64,000 bases of DNA, from the NCBI RefSeq assembly GCF_005844085.1, contig NZ_VCDI01000010.1, positions 1 through 64,000 on the forward strand, given 5' to 3'. Positions 35,469 to 44,391 of this stretch are shown piece by piece. The notes beneath the pieces are model-generated. The model ran no database searches. It had not been told where the DNA came from and was given only the letters and a program-made list of their open reading frames with translations. Each line of letters starts with the position of its first letter. The stretch's first letter is position 1. A program made the position numbers and the translations under genes. The DNA comes from Lichenicoccus roseus (lineage in GTDB: Bacteria; Pseudomonadota; Alphaproteobacteria; Acetobacterales; Acetobacteraceae).

Positions 35469-38400
35469 ATGACGTCGCCTGATCCCGGCCGGCTGCCGGA
35501 CCTTCTCTCTCCCGGTCTGGAGCCCTGGTTCCGGCGGCCGAGCCGGCTCGGGGTCGACAGTGCATGGTATGGTCATCTGCCGTTCGCCCAGTGGATCGTG
35601 CGGGCAGCGCAGCCGGGGCTGCTGGTCGAACTCGGCACCCACGCCGGCGTCTCCTATGCGGGTTTCTGCGATGCGGTGCTTGCGGAGGGCCTGCCGACGC
35701 GCTGCTTCGCCATCGACAGCTGGACCGGCGACGAGCATGCCGGCTTCTACGGCGAGGACATCTATGCCGACCTCGCCCGCTACCACGCCCGGCATTACGG
35801 AGGCTTCTCGCGCCTGCTGCGTTGCCGGTTCGACGAGGCGCGCGACGATTTCCCGGACGGCAGCATCGATCTGCTGCATATCGACGGCCGGCACCGGCTG
35901 GAGGATGTCGGCCACGACTTCACGCACTGGCTGCCGAAGCTGTCGGAGCGCGCGATCGTGCTGCTGCACGACACCAATGTCCGGGAAGGCGATTTCGGCG
36001 TCTGGCGCTTCTGGGAACAGCAGCGCCGCAGCTATCCGTCCTTCGAGTTCCTGCATGCGCATGGCCTGGGCGTACTGGCGGTGGGACCGCAGGCGCCGGC
36101 GTCGGTCCTGCAGCTCTGCGCCACTTCAGGCAGCCGGGACGCGGCGCTGTTGCGAGAGCGCTTCGCGCTGCTCGGCGAGCGCTGGGAGGTCGACGCCGCC
36201 CTGTCATCAGGCCAACAGCATGCAAAGGTAATCGCTCTCGGCGAGCAAGTGCAGCAGGCCGACCAGTACATCAGGTATCAGGCGATCGAGTTCGGGTTGC
36301 TGCGGAGCGCGCTGGCCAACGAGAAGGTTGCCCGGCACCAGGCGGAGCTGGACCGGGACCGGCAGCTCGAGACGGCGGCGAAGCAGATCGAAGCGGTGCG
36401 CCAGTCGCTGACGACGCAGTGCAACGATGCGCAGGAGCAGGCCCGCCTGGCGGAGGCGGAACGCGATGCGCTGCGCGACGCGCTGCACGACGTGCACGAA
36501 CTCGTGGAGGCTGGCCGGCTGCGGGCGCAGGCCGATCTTGCGGCGGCGCGCGCCAGTTACAATAGGGCGCTGGCCGCCGTCGAGCAGCATCGCCTGGAGG
36601 CCGGGATCATCCGCAGCTCGCTCTCCTGGAGATTGACCGGCCCGCTGCGGCGGATCGTCGACACGCTGCGGCCGCGCCCGGCACCGCTGGCGATCTCCCC
36701 GGTCGCGCCGGCCATGGCGCACGACGCGGATGCCGGCGCGGCGTGGGAACAAGCCGACGCCGGGCCCCTGGAGGAGGTCGGGGCGATGCCGGCGGAAGCG
36801 GCATTCGCGGAGCCGCCTTCGACGGAGCCCCGTTCAGACGAGACCGTGCCCGGCGAACCCGAACTGGTGGAAGCGGAGTGTGGCGAAACGCCGGATGCGT
36901 CGGTCGTCGTGCGGCCACGCCGGGCCATCGCGCACATCCTGTTCGTCATCGGTGAACCCGGCACGCCGGGCGCCACCTATCGCTGCCGGCGCAACGCCGC
37001 CGCATGCCGCGCGGCTGGCTACACCACCGAGACGGTCGATCTGTACGACGTCAATCCGGAGAACCTCGCCCGCGCCGACCTGCTGGTGGTGTGGCGCGCG
37101 GCCATGAGCCCGCACATCGAGACAATGTTCCGGCTGGCACGCGAGGCCGGCACGCGGATCGCCTTCGATATCGACGACCTGATGACGCGTCCGGATCTGG
37201 CGCGCATCGAGATCATCGACGGGATACGCACCATCGGCACCACCGAGAGTGCCACCCGCGGCTATTTCGAGGGCATGCTGCGCACCCTGCACGGGGCGGA
37301 TTTCTGCGTCACCACGACGGCAGAGCTCGCCACCGAGCTGCGCCTGCAATGCGACGTCGCGCACGTGTTGCCGAACGTGTTCGAGGAGGAGACGCTGCGT
37401 CGCGCGCGCTACGCGTTGCGCCGCCGTCAGGAGACAGGCGACGATGGCGTGCTGCGGCTCGGCTATGCCGGCGGCACGCGCACCCACCAGCGCGACTTCG
37501 CGGCTGCGGCTCCGGCGCTGGCGCGCGTGTTGCGCTCTCGCCCGCAGGCCATGCTGGTGCTGTTCCGGGAGGCCGGCAACAAGAACGGCCTGCTGCAGAT
37601 GGACGAGTTTCTCGAGTTCGAGGGCCTGGAGGAGCGGATCGAGTGGCGCGACATGGTGCCGCTCGACACGCTTCCGGAGGAGCTGGCGCGCTTTGATATC
37701 TCGCTCTGCCCGCTCGAGGTCGGCAACGTATTCTGCGAGGCGAAAAGCGAGCTGAAGTATTTCGAGGCAGCGCTGGCGGGCGTCTGCACGGTGGCCAGCC
37801 CGACCGGGTCGTATCGCCGCGCCATCCGCGACGGCATCACCGGCTTCCTCGCCGCCGACGACGCGACGTGGGAGGCGGCGCTGCTGCGCCTGATCGACGA
37901 ACCTGGACTGCGGCGCACGATCGCCACCAGTGCCTACCACGACGTGTTGTGGCGTTTCGGCCCGTGGCGGCAGGCGGAACTGGCAGCAATCCTGGTCGGT
38001 GGCCTCGCGCCATCGCGGGCGGGCGATGCCCAGGTTGCCCGCTGCATCGAGCTCGGTTTGCGCCGCGGCGACTATCTGGCCCGTGGCGTTCCGGAAATTC
38101 CGCCCAGCGAGCTCCTGTTCTCGCATGACGCGCTGGGCGAGGCGGACGTCACGGTGGTGATGACCTCGTACAACTATGCGGCGCACATCCTGGAGGCGCT
38201 GGATTCCGTGCGCGCGCAGACCCTCGAGACGATCGACCTGGCCATCGTCGACGACGGATCGTCCGACGAATCCGTGCCGCTGGTGCTGGAGTGGGCGAAG
38301 CTGCATCGCAACCGGTTCAACCGCATCCGTATCCTGCGCACGCTCGGCAATGCCGGGCTCGGCGGCGCTCGCAACGTGGTGTTCGATGCCGCGGAAACTC

Positions 38401-38879
38401 AGTGGCTGATGGCGCTCGATTCCGACAACCGGCTGCTGCCGGAGGCCTGCGAGACGTTGCTGCGGGCGGTGCGGGAGCAGCCGCGTGCCGCCTTCGCATA
38501 CCCGCGCCTGCGCCAGTTCGGCGACAGCGACGCCATCATGGGGGAACACCCGTTCGAGCCATGGCGGCTGCAGGTCGGCAACTACATCGACGCCATGGCG
38601 ATGATCGCGAAATGGGCATGGGCGGCGGCGGGCGGCTACTATGTCCGGCGCAACGCCATGGGCTGGGAGGATTTCGATCTCTGGCTCAACCTGGTCGAAC
38701 TCGGGCAATTCGGCGTCGCGGTCCCGGAGGTACTCGCCGAATACCGGGTGCATGCGAGCTCGATGGTCAACGCGATCACCGAGCAGGCGGCCAACAAGCA
38801 GGAGATGGTGGCGTTCGTCGAGGAGCGGCATTCCTGGTTGCGGCTACGTACCCGCACGGCGCGCCAGCGGGTCACTTGA
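35469..38879 (+). CDS. methyltransferase / coiled-coil / double glycosyltransferase fusion protein
   Basis: The 1136-residue protein has four parts. Residues 1-230 form a class I methyltransferase domain (LVELGTHAGVSYAGF, IDLLHIDGRH, VLLHDTNVREGDFG). Residues 240-380 are a long coiled coil. They end in S-L-SWRLTGPLRR (about 382-392), followed by a Glu/Pro-rich linker. Residues 485-845 form a GT4-like unit (RIAFDIDDLMTRPDL, LRLGYAGGTRTHQRDF, EAKSELKYFEAALAG). Residues 893-1110 form a GT2 domain (VVMTSYNYAAHI, DDGSSDES, LDSDNRLLPEACE). The combination suggests an enzyme that builds and methyl-caps or modifies a glycan on a scaffold. The next gene overlaps by four bases. Confidence 0.87.
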   Translation: MTSPDPGRLPDLLSPGLEPWFRRPSRLGVDSAWYGHLPFAQWIVRAAQPGLLVELGTHAGVSYAGFCDAVLAEGLPTRCFAIDSWTGDEHAGFYGEDIYADLARYHARHYGGFSRLLRCRFDEARDDFPDGSIDLLHIDGRHRLEDVGHDFTHWLPKLSERAIVLLHDTNVREGDFGVWRFWEQQRRSYPSFEFLHAHGLGVLAVGPQAPASVLQLCATSGSRDAALLRERFALLGERWEVDAALSSGQQHAKVIALGEQVQQADQYIRYQAIEFGLLRSALANEKVARHQAELDRDRQLETAAKQIEAVRQSLTTQCNDAQEQARLAEAERDALRDALHDVHELVEAGRLRAQADLAAARASYNRALAAVEQHRLEAGIIRSSLSWRLTGPLRRIVDTLRPRPAPLAISPVAPAMAHDADAGAAWEQADAGPLEEVGAMPAEAAFAEPPSTEPRSDETVPGEPELVEAECGETPDASVVVRPRRAIAHILFVIGEPGTPGATYRCRRNAAACRAAGYTTETVDLYDVNPENLARADLLVVWRAAMSPHIETMFRLAREAGTRIAFDIDDLMTRPDLARIEIIDGIRTIGTTESATRGYFEGMLRTLHGADFCVTTTAELATELRLQCDVAHVLPNVFEEETLRRARYALRRRQETGDDGVLRLGYAGGTRTHQRDFAAAAPALARVLRSRPQAMLVLFREAGNKNGLLQMDEFLEFEGLEERIEWRDMVPLDTLPEELARFDISLCPLEVGNVFCEAKSELKYFEAALAGVCTVASPTGSYRRAIRDGITGFLAADDATWEAALLRLIDEPGLRRTIATSAYHDVLWRFGPWRQAELAAILVGGLAPSRAGDAQVARCIELGLRRGDYLARGVPEIPPSELLFSHDALGEADVTVVMTSYNYAAHILEALDSVRAQTLETIDLAIVDDGSSDESVPLVLEWAKLHRNRFNRIRILRTLGNAGLGGARNVVFDAAETQWLMALDSDNRLLPEACETLLRAVREQPRAAFAYPRLRQFGDSDAIMGEHPFEPWRLQVGNYIDAMAMIAKWAWAAAGGYYVRRNAMGWEDFDLWLNLVELGQFGVAVPEVLAEYRVHASSMVNAITEQAANKQEMVAFVEERHSWLRLRTRTARQRVT

Positions 38880-39826
38880 GCGCCTACGCCGACTTCCCGA
38901 CGTCGGATCGCTGCCTCGTCCTGGGTGCCGGCGGCTTCATCGGCACCAACCTCTGCCTCGCCCTGCGGGCGCGTGGCGTGCCGGTGACCGGCTTTGGACG
39001 CAGCGCCAGGCCAGCCGTGCTCGATGATATCGACTGGGTTCGTGGCTCGCTCGATGCGACGCCCTGGGACCGGCGGCTCGAGCGGCTGGTCGGTGGCCAT
39101 GCCCATGTCTTCGACCTGATCGGCGCCGGGCTGCCGAACAGCTCGAACGACAACCCGGCGCAGATCGTCGCCGATGCGGTGCCCGCGAAGGTGAGGCTGC
39201 TGGAAGCGTGCCGCGTCGCCGGCGTCCGTCGCTACCTCTTCGCCTCTTCCGGCGGAACCGTCTACGGCGTCACCGGCACGCAGCCGGTGGCCGAGGACAC
39301 CCCCACCGAGCCGATCTCCGCCTATGGCATCGGCAAGCTGGTGGTGGAGAAGTATCTCTCGCTGTACCGGCACCTGTATGGCCTGGAATCCCGCACCCTG
39401 CGGATCGCCAATGCATACGGGCCGTTCCAGGAATCGCGTAACGGGCAGGGACTGGTGGCGGCGCTGCTGCGTCGCCTGCTGGCCGACCAGCCGGTCGAGA
39501 TCTGGGGCGACGGCCGGATCGTCCGCGACTACATCCACATAGACGACGTGGTGGACGCCATGCTCGCCTGCCTCGTGCATGAGGGGCCCGGCAGGGTGTT
39601 CAATGTCGGCAGCGGCACAGGACGCAGCGTCGCCGAGGTGATCGCCGATGCCGCCCGCGTCACCGGACGTAGCCCCCGCCTGATCCGGCGCGAACCCCGC
39701 GGCGCCGACGTGCCGGTCAACATCCTCGACAGCTCTCGCCTGATGCGCGAGGCGCAATGGGCGCCGAGGACATCCTGGGAAGCCGGACTTGCCTCGACAG
39801 CCGAGTGGATCGCGCGCTCAGGCTGA
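38876..39826 (+). CDS. NAD-dependent epimerase/dehydratase of the polysaccharide island
   Basis: The 316-residue extended-SDR protein has the NAD motif LGAGGFIGTNL near residue 18, a serine-rich FASSGGTVYG, the catalytic Y-G-I-G-K, and RDYIHIDDVVDAML followed by FNVGSGTGRSV. These are typical of UDP-glucose 4-epimerase-like or WcaG-type enzymes, which supply modified sugar nucleotides. The start is TTG at 38876, overlapping the upstream stop as TTGA, so translation is coupled to the fusion glycosyltransferase. No other start lies near the NAD-binding strand. The substrate cannot be specified. Confidence 0.83.
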   Translation: MSAYADFPTSDRCLVLGAGGFIGTNLCLALRARGVPVTGFGRSARPAVLDDIDWVRGSLDATPWDRRLERLVGGHAHVFDLIGAGLPNSSNDNPAQIVADAVPAKVRLLEACRVAGVRRYLFASSGGTVYGVTGTQPVAEDTPTEPISAYGIGKLVVEKYLSLYRHLYGLESRTLRIANAYGPFQESRNGQGLVAALLRRLLADQPVEIWGDGRIVRDYIHIDDVVDAMLACLVHEGPGRVFNVGSGTGRSVAEVIADAARVTGRSPRLIRREPRGADVPVNILDSSRLMREAQWAPRTSWEAGLASTAEWIARSG

Positions 39827-39929
39827 CCAGACGACGCGCCGCGATCAACAGGGTGCGGGCTGGCCGCAAGCGCTGCAGAAGGTCGCGACCACGAGCATTC
39901 AAAAGAAAGTCAGTATTCCAGCTTTCACG

Positions 39930-39954
39930 ACTATGATATTATTATGAACATAGT
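39930..39954. promoter_or_regulatory. inverted repeat in AT-rich DNA, possible operator
   Basis: ACTATG and CATAGT are perfect complements separated by 13 AT-rich bases (ATATTATTATGAA). It lies about 70 bases upstream of the small open frame at 40023. An operator or promoter element is more likely than a terminator because the stem is weak. Confidence 0.3.
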
Positions 39955-40022
39955 TGAGAACTTGCGAGTTAATAGGTCGTGAGACGGGATTGAGCAGTTG
40001 AACCGCATCCCGGAGAAGGTCA

Positions 40023-40250
40023 TTGACGGGTCTGCGAACCCTCCGACCTCGGCAAGAACCCATGCTGCTGAAATTCTTTCGATGCCCCCGTCTGCACTTC
40101 GACGGCATGGCCTGGACGATCCGGGTCGGCTTCCGGATCGTTTCTGGCCCGTTCCGCTACGGCGTCGATGCCGAGCGCATGCTGATGGTCCATGAGCGGC
40201 TGATCGCGGTTCGTGCCGCGAGGCGTGCCACCCGCCTCGTGGCCGCCTGA
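40023..40250 (+). CDS. small hypothetical protein
   Basis: A 75-codon frame starts with TTG at 40023, seven bases after GGAG, or with ATG at 40062 without a ribosome-binding site. The product is basic and has a central hydrophobic patch (MAWTIRVGFRIVSGPFRYG) and Arg/Ala-rich C terminus. I do not recognise a family. Its position after AT-rich DNA and the good start context make it a plausible small gene, but the frame could also be accidental in GC-rich DNA. Confidence 0.35.
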   Translation: MTGLRTLRPRQEPMLLKFFRCPRLHFDGMAWTIRVGFRIVSGPFRYGVDAERMLMVHERLIAVRAARRATRLVAA

Positions 40251-40289
40251 CAGCGCAGCATCCCCGGGGAGAGCCGGCCCGGACTTCGT

Positions 40290-41720
40290 CTAGGCTGACA
40301 GCACCTCGGCGACCTCTTCCAGCGACTTGCCTTCCGCATCGATTCCGAGGGTAAACTCAGCCAGCGCGCCGCAGCCCATCAGGAAGGCCGCGATCAGGTA
40401 GCCTATGCTGACCGACCAGGCTTCGCCGGTTCCGATCAGTCGGCCCAGCACGTAGGGCGCACCAAGACCGCCCATCCCCGTGCCGATCGCATAGAATACT
40501 GCGATCGCCATCGCCCTGGTCTCCAGGGGAAATATCTCGCTCGCGGTGAGATAGGCGCCACAGGCTGCCGACGACGAGACGAAGAAGATCGCCATCCAGA
40601 GCAAGGTCTGGGTCAGGGCGTCCAGCATCCCGAGGCCGAACAGCACCGCCGTCACCACCAGCAGGACGGAAGAGGCGGCAAACGTGCCACCGATCATCCG
40701 CCGGCGGCCGACGCTGTCGAACAGCGGCCCGAGGATGAACGGACCGAACAGGTTGCCCGCCGCCAGCGGCAGGATATGCAGGCCGATCCGGTCCACCGGC
40801 ACGGCATAGAATTTGGTCAGCACCAGCCCGTAGGTGAAGAAGATCGCATTGAACAGGAAGGCCTGCGACAGCATCAGCACCATCACCAGGAAGCTGCGCT
40901 TGCGGTGGGTGACCAGCATCGCATGCAGCACGACGCCGAGGCCGAAGCTCCGGCGCGGTCGGATCGACAGCGTGCCGCGCGGTGGTGGCAGCGTGTGGCC
41001 GAGACTGCGCACCGCGTGCTCGATCCTCGCCGTCGCAACCTCGGCCTCCGGCAGATAACCATGCGTGACCAGCCAGCGCGGGCTCTCCGGCACGAACCGG
41101 CGCAGCCAGATCACCGGCAGGCCGAGGATGCCGCCGACCGCAAAGCCCAGCCGCCAGCCGAGATTGGGCGGAATGAAGTCATGGTTGGTGACCAGCAAAG
41201 AGGCTACCGCGCCGAGTGCCGCCCCGGCCCAGTAGCTGGCATTGACCGCAAGGTTGACGCGGCCGCGCATGTGGGCCGGGGTCATTTCGTCCACGGCGGA
41301 GTTGATCGCGGCGTATTCGCCACCGATGCCGATCCCGGTCAACATGCGCGACAGGTCGAAGCTGATCACGTCGAACGAGCAGGCCGAGCCAAGCACGCCC
41401 AGCACATAGACGCCAAGGGTGACGGCGAAGACCGACCGTCGCCCGACCCGGTCGGTCAGCCAGCCGAACAGCAGGGCGCCGCCGACCGCTCCCGCGATGT
41501 AGGCGGAAGCCGCGCCACCGACTTCGCCCGAGCTCAGGTTGAGGGCGCCATGTCCCTGCAGAGCCGGCCCGATCGAGCCGACGATGGTGACCTCGAGCCC
41601 GTCCAGGATCCATGTCACGCCAAGCGCGATGATCACCATCAGGTGGAAGCGGCTCCAGGGCAGCCGGTCGAGCCTGGCCGGAATATCGGTCTCGATGCGC
41701 TGCGTTGGCATTGACGCCAT
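40290..41720 (-). CDS. MFS transporter
   Basis: The 476-residue membrane protein belongs to the major facilitator superfamily, with about 12 helices. Signatures are IALGVTWILDGLEVTIVG in the first helix, the loop 2-3 motif GWLTDRVGRRSVF, the PESPRWLVTHGYLPEAE motif of sugar/aromatic-acid:H+ symporter branches, and the mirrored DSVGRRRMIGG after helix 8. The substrate is probably an organic acid or sugar-related compound but cannot be read. The ATG at 41720 follows GGAGAGG, which is better than an earlier frame start at 41810. It stands alone on this strand. Confidence 0.87.
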   Translation of the reverse strand: MASMPTQRIETDIPARLDRLPWSRFHLMVIIALGVTWILDGLEVTIVGSIGPALQGHGALNLSSGEVGGAASAYIAGAVGGALLFGWLTDRVGRRSVFAVTLGVYVLGVLGSACSFDVISFDLSRMLTGIGIGGEYAAINSAVDEMTPAHMRGRVNLAVNASYWAGAALGAVASLLVTNHDFIPPNLGWRLGFAVGGILGLPVIWLRRFVPESPRWLVTHGYLPEAEVATARIEHAVRSLGHTLPPPRGTLSIRPRRSFGLGVVLHAMLVTHRKRSFLVMVLMLSQAFLFNAIFFTYGLVLTKFYAVPVDRIGLHILPLAAGNLFGPFILGPLFDSVGRRRMIGGTFAASSVLLVVTAVLFGLGMLDALTQTLLWMAIFFVSSSAACGAYLTASEIFPLETRAMAIAVFYAIGTGMGGLGAPYVLGRLIGTGEAWSVSIGYLIAAFLMGCGALAEFTLGIDAEGKSLEEVAEVLSA

Positions 41721-41868
41721 GGGCCGTTCCTCTCCGACGCGTGCCTTATGCGGCACCTGACCGGCTGGAACGTCGCAAGCCCGGCTTTGTTCGGTGCAGT
41801 ACGGAACCACGGCCGGCCTGTGCTAAGTCAGGCGCACGGGCGTCCCTTCTGCCTGAGAGGATTTCACC

Positions 41869-42315
41869 ATGACCCGGATTTCGATCGGTGACCGTGTCTC
41901 CGACCTTGCCGGCTCGCATGCCGGGAAGCTCGTCGATATCGACGGCACGACCGGCTACGTCATGCAGGAGAATGGCGTCGAGCTGGAATTTCCACTTGAC
42001 CGCCTGAAACCCTACGAAGCGCCCAAGGCAACGGAGCACCGCACCCTGTCCGGCCCGCTGCGGGACCGGACCCTGAGCCCGGCGCAGAAAACGCTGCTGG
42101 CCTCCGTTCCGGCCGAGCTGGTTGCAGCCATCGCGAAAAGCTACGAGTCCGATCCGGAGACCGCCGGCTCGCGACCGAAATTCGCCGAGCTTCCCGATCA
42201 GAAGAAGCTCGAGGTCATCCGCATCCATCTGCCATCGTTGCCGCAGCGGGTGCTGGCGCCGCATGTGAAGCTGGTGGTGGCAATGCGCGACCTGGCCAAG
42301 GCTGGGCGGTCGTGA
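41869..42315 (+). CDS. conserved-looking hypothetical protein
   Basis: The 148-residue soluble protein begins MTRISIGDRVSDLAGSHAG and looks like a small beta-barrel domain in its first 50 residues (GKLVDIDGTTGYVMQENG, ELEFPLDRLKPYE). A helical part follows from about residue 70 (LSPAQKTLLASVPAELVAAIAKSY). A GAGAGG-type ribosome-binding site precedes the ATG. I do not recognise a family. It lies between the divergent MFS gene and a secreted hydrolase. Codon use matches the neighbouring genes, so it is probably a native gene. Confidence 0.65.
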   Translation: MTRISIGDRVSDLAGSHAGKLVDIDGTTGYVMQENGVELEFPLDRLKPYEAPKATEHRTLSGPLRDRTLSPAQKTLLASVPAELVAAIAKSYESDPETAGSRPKFAELPDQKKLEVIRIHLPSLPQRVLAPHVKLVVAMRDLAKAGRS

Positions 42316-42483
42316 AACTCGTTCCGGATGCGGACATGGCCTGCGCGGGTCTTCAAGATCCGGGGAGCTTGCTTACGCTTCACGATCGGTTGTCGCGAAT
42401 TTTCTGATCAAATCTGAAACCCGCTTCATCTGTTGCGTCGGCTGCGGGCGCCCGACGATCGTCGCCCAACCGGGAGACCGACC

Positions 42484-43404
42484 ATGAAGCGCCTTGCTTT
42501 TGCCCTGTCATCGCTGCTGGGCGTCGCGCCGTTCGCAACGGCACTCGCGCAATCCGCAGCACCGCCGACCCAGCAGCAGGCCCAGGCCGCGGACACCCGC
42601 CAGGGTGGTACGTTCAACGCCTACGGGTCGCAGATCTTCTATCAGGTCAGCGGGAGCGGCACGCCGCTGGTGCTGATCCATGGCTATCCGCTGAACGGCG
42701 GGTTGTTCGCCTACCAGCAGGCCGGACTGGCCTCGCGGTTCCAGGTGATCACCCTCGATTTGCCGGGCTTCGGCAAGTCGTCGCCGATTGTCGGCGGTGT
42801 CGGCTCGACCGCGATCTATGCCCGATACGTGATCGCCCTGCTCGACCATCTCGGCATCCAGAAGGCCGTCATCGGCGGCCACTCGATGGGGGGCATCATC
42901 ACGCAGGAAGTCTATCGGGAGGCCTCCAACCGCTTTGCCGGCATGATCCTGATCGACACCATCTCGCAGCCGGCCTCGATCATCGAGCAGTCCGAATGGG
43001 CGGGCTTCGGGGTCCAGGCGACCCGCCAGGGCGTGCCGTCCGTGCTCCCCAACCTGGTGCCGATGCTGCTCACCGGCAACACGCTGCTCAACATCCCGGC
43101 GGTCGGCACGGCGATCGAAAACATCATCGACGAGGCCTCGGTCTCCGGCATGCAGACCGGCGCGGAGACCCTGGCCCTGCGTCCGGACTACCGCCCGGTG
43201 CTGCCGACGATCAGCGTGCCCACCCTGGTGCTGGAGGGCGTGGATGACGGTGTCTATGCATTTCCCATCGCACAGTCGATCCAGGCCGCCATCCCGGGCG
43301 CCACGCTGTCGCTGATCCCGGACGCCGGCCATGTCAGCATCTTCGAACAGCCCGCCGCAGCCAACCAGGCCATCACCGCCTGGGCCGACGCCGCGAAGCT
43401 TTAG
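42484..43404 (+). CDS. secreted alpha/beta hydrolase
   Basis: The 306-residue product starts with a signal peptide (MKRLAFALSSLLGVAPFATALAQ), so it is exported. The alpha/beta hydrolase core shows the oxyanion segment LIHGYPLNGG, the nucleophile elbow GGHSMGGI with the catalytic serine, an acidic loop LEGVDDGVYAF and the catalytic histidine in DAGHVSIFEQP. The substrate is unknown; close folds include haloperoxidase-like and ester hydrolases. The ATG at 42484 is the start that keeps the signal peptide. It is a single gene convergent with the SDR gene. Confidence 0.88.
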   Translation: MKRLAFALSSLLGVAPFATALAQSAAPPTQQQAQAADTRQGGTFNAYGSQIFYQVSGSGTPLVLIHGYPLNGGLFAYQQAGLASRFQVITLDLPGFGKSSPIVGGVGSTAIYARYVIALLDHLGIQKAVIGGHSMGGIITQEVYREASNRFAGMILIDTISQPASIIEQSEWAGFGVQATRQGVPSVLPNLVPMLLTGNTLLNIPAVGTAIENIIDEASVSGMQTGAETLALRPDYRPVLPTISVPTLVLEGVDDGVYAFPIAQSIQAAIPGATLSLIPDAGHVSIFEQPAAANQAITAWADAAKL

Positions 43405-43425
43405 CCGGGGCTCTGGGGGCGCCGC

Positions 43426-44301
43426 TCAGGCGCTCCCGTTGGCGCTGTCCCCTGCCGTGACCGAATAGGTCGCGCCGCTCGCCATCCGTGCCGCGTCGGA
43501 TGCGAGGAACACCACCATCGGCGCCACATCCTCGGCCGAGATCCAAGGCACGCCGAGCGGCGACTTAGCCGTGAGCGCCTCGCGGGCCGCCGCCTCGTCC
43601 TTCGCCACATCGCCGCTGGGCTGCTTGCCGGCGGTCTGCAGCGCCTGCGCATACCGATCCTCGTGGCGCGTCAGCACGGTATCGATCAACCCGGGGATCA
43701 GGGCGTTGACGGTGATCCCATGTTCGCCGAGTTCCATAGCGGCGGACTTCATCAAGCCGATGATCCCCCATTTGGACGCCGAGTAGGCAGAGCCGTTCTT
43801 GGTGCCGTGCTGCCCCTGGGTGGAGGAAGTGACGATGATCCGCCCACCGCCACGCTCGACCAGCAGCGGCGCAAAGGCGCGCACCGCATTCATGGTGCCG
43901 GTCAGGTTGATGTCGATCTGGTCGTCCCAGTCCGGATCCTCCATCTCCAGGATCGGCTTGAAAGCCTGGATGCCGCCGTTGGCAAACAGGATATCGACCC
44001 CACCCAGCTCCGCCTTGACCGCCGCGGCGGCGGCACGCAACGCCGGGCGATCGCGCTGGTCCAGGGTGATCGCCTTCCAGCGCCGACCTGCTGCCTCAAC
44101 CTGACGACCGGTTTCTGCGAGATCCTCGACGCTGGCGGAGGCAAAGTCGACATGCACGCTGGCGGACCCGGCGATGTCGATCCCCACCACGTCGGCGCCG
44201 GCGCGCGCCATCGCCACCGCGGCGGCCCGGCCGATCCCGCGCGCGGCGCCGGTGACGACGGCGATCTTGTCGGCAAGGCTGAACAGGTTGCTCTCGGTCA
44301 T
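43426..44301 (-). CDS. short-chain dehydrogenase/reductase
   Basis: The 291-residue protein is a classical SDR. It has the cofactor motif VTGAARGIGRA near residue 16 and an Asp (VVGIDIAGS) that favours NAD over NADP. FANGGIQAF, the active-site serine in VTSSTQG, YSASK (Y-x3-K) and PGLIDT follow. The substrate is unknown. A 20-residue insertion-like segment (GKQPSGDVAKDEAAARE) precedes the C-terminal end. The ATG at 44301 follows CCGGAGA. It lies 90 bases downstream of ackA and may be read with the phosphoketolase operon, but an own promoter is possible. Confidence 0.87.
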   Translation of the reverse strand: MTESNLFSLADKIAVVTGAARGIGRAAAVAMARAGADVVGIDIAGSASVHVDFASASVEDLAETGRQVEAAGRRWKAITLDQRDRPALRAAAAAVKAELGGVDILFANGGIQAFKPILEMEDPDWDDQIDINLTGTMNAVRAFAPLLVERGGGRIIVTSSTQGQHGTKNGSAYSASKWGIIGLMKSAAMELGEHGITVNALIPGLIDTVLTRHEDRYAQALQTAGKQPSGDVAKDEAAAREALTAKSPLGVPWISAEDVAPMVVFLASDAARMASGATYSVTAGDSANGSA

Positions 44302-44391
44302 GCTGGATCTCCGGAAACCAACGATCGTGAACGACAAGGTCCGGCTGCGTTTGCGCGCATCCCGGGAATGTGTCCGTCGCCCACCAGGCGA

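Larger units (their letters stand above)
39827..40289. other. AT-rich end of the polysaccharide island
   Basis: The first part is intergenic, with an AT-rich core at about 39900-39980 carrying an inverted repeat. The second part contains one small open frame (40023-40250) described separately. Nothing resembles a tRNA, integrase or transposase, so there is no direct sign of how the island was acquired. Confidence 0.45.
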
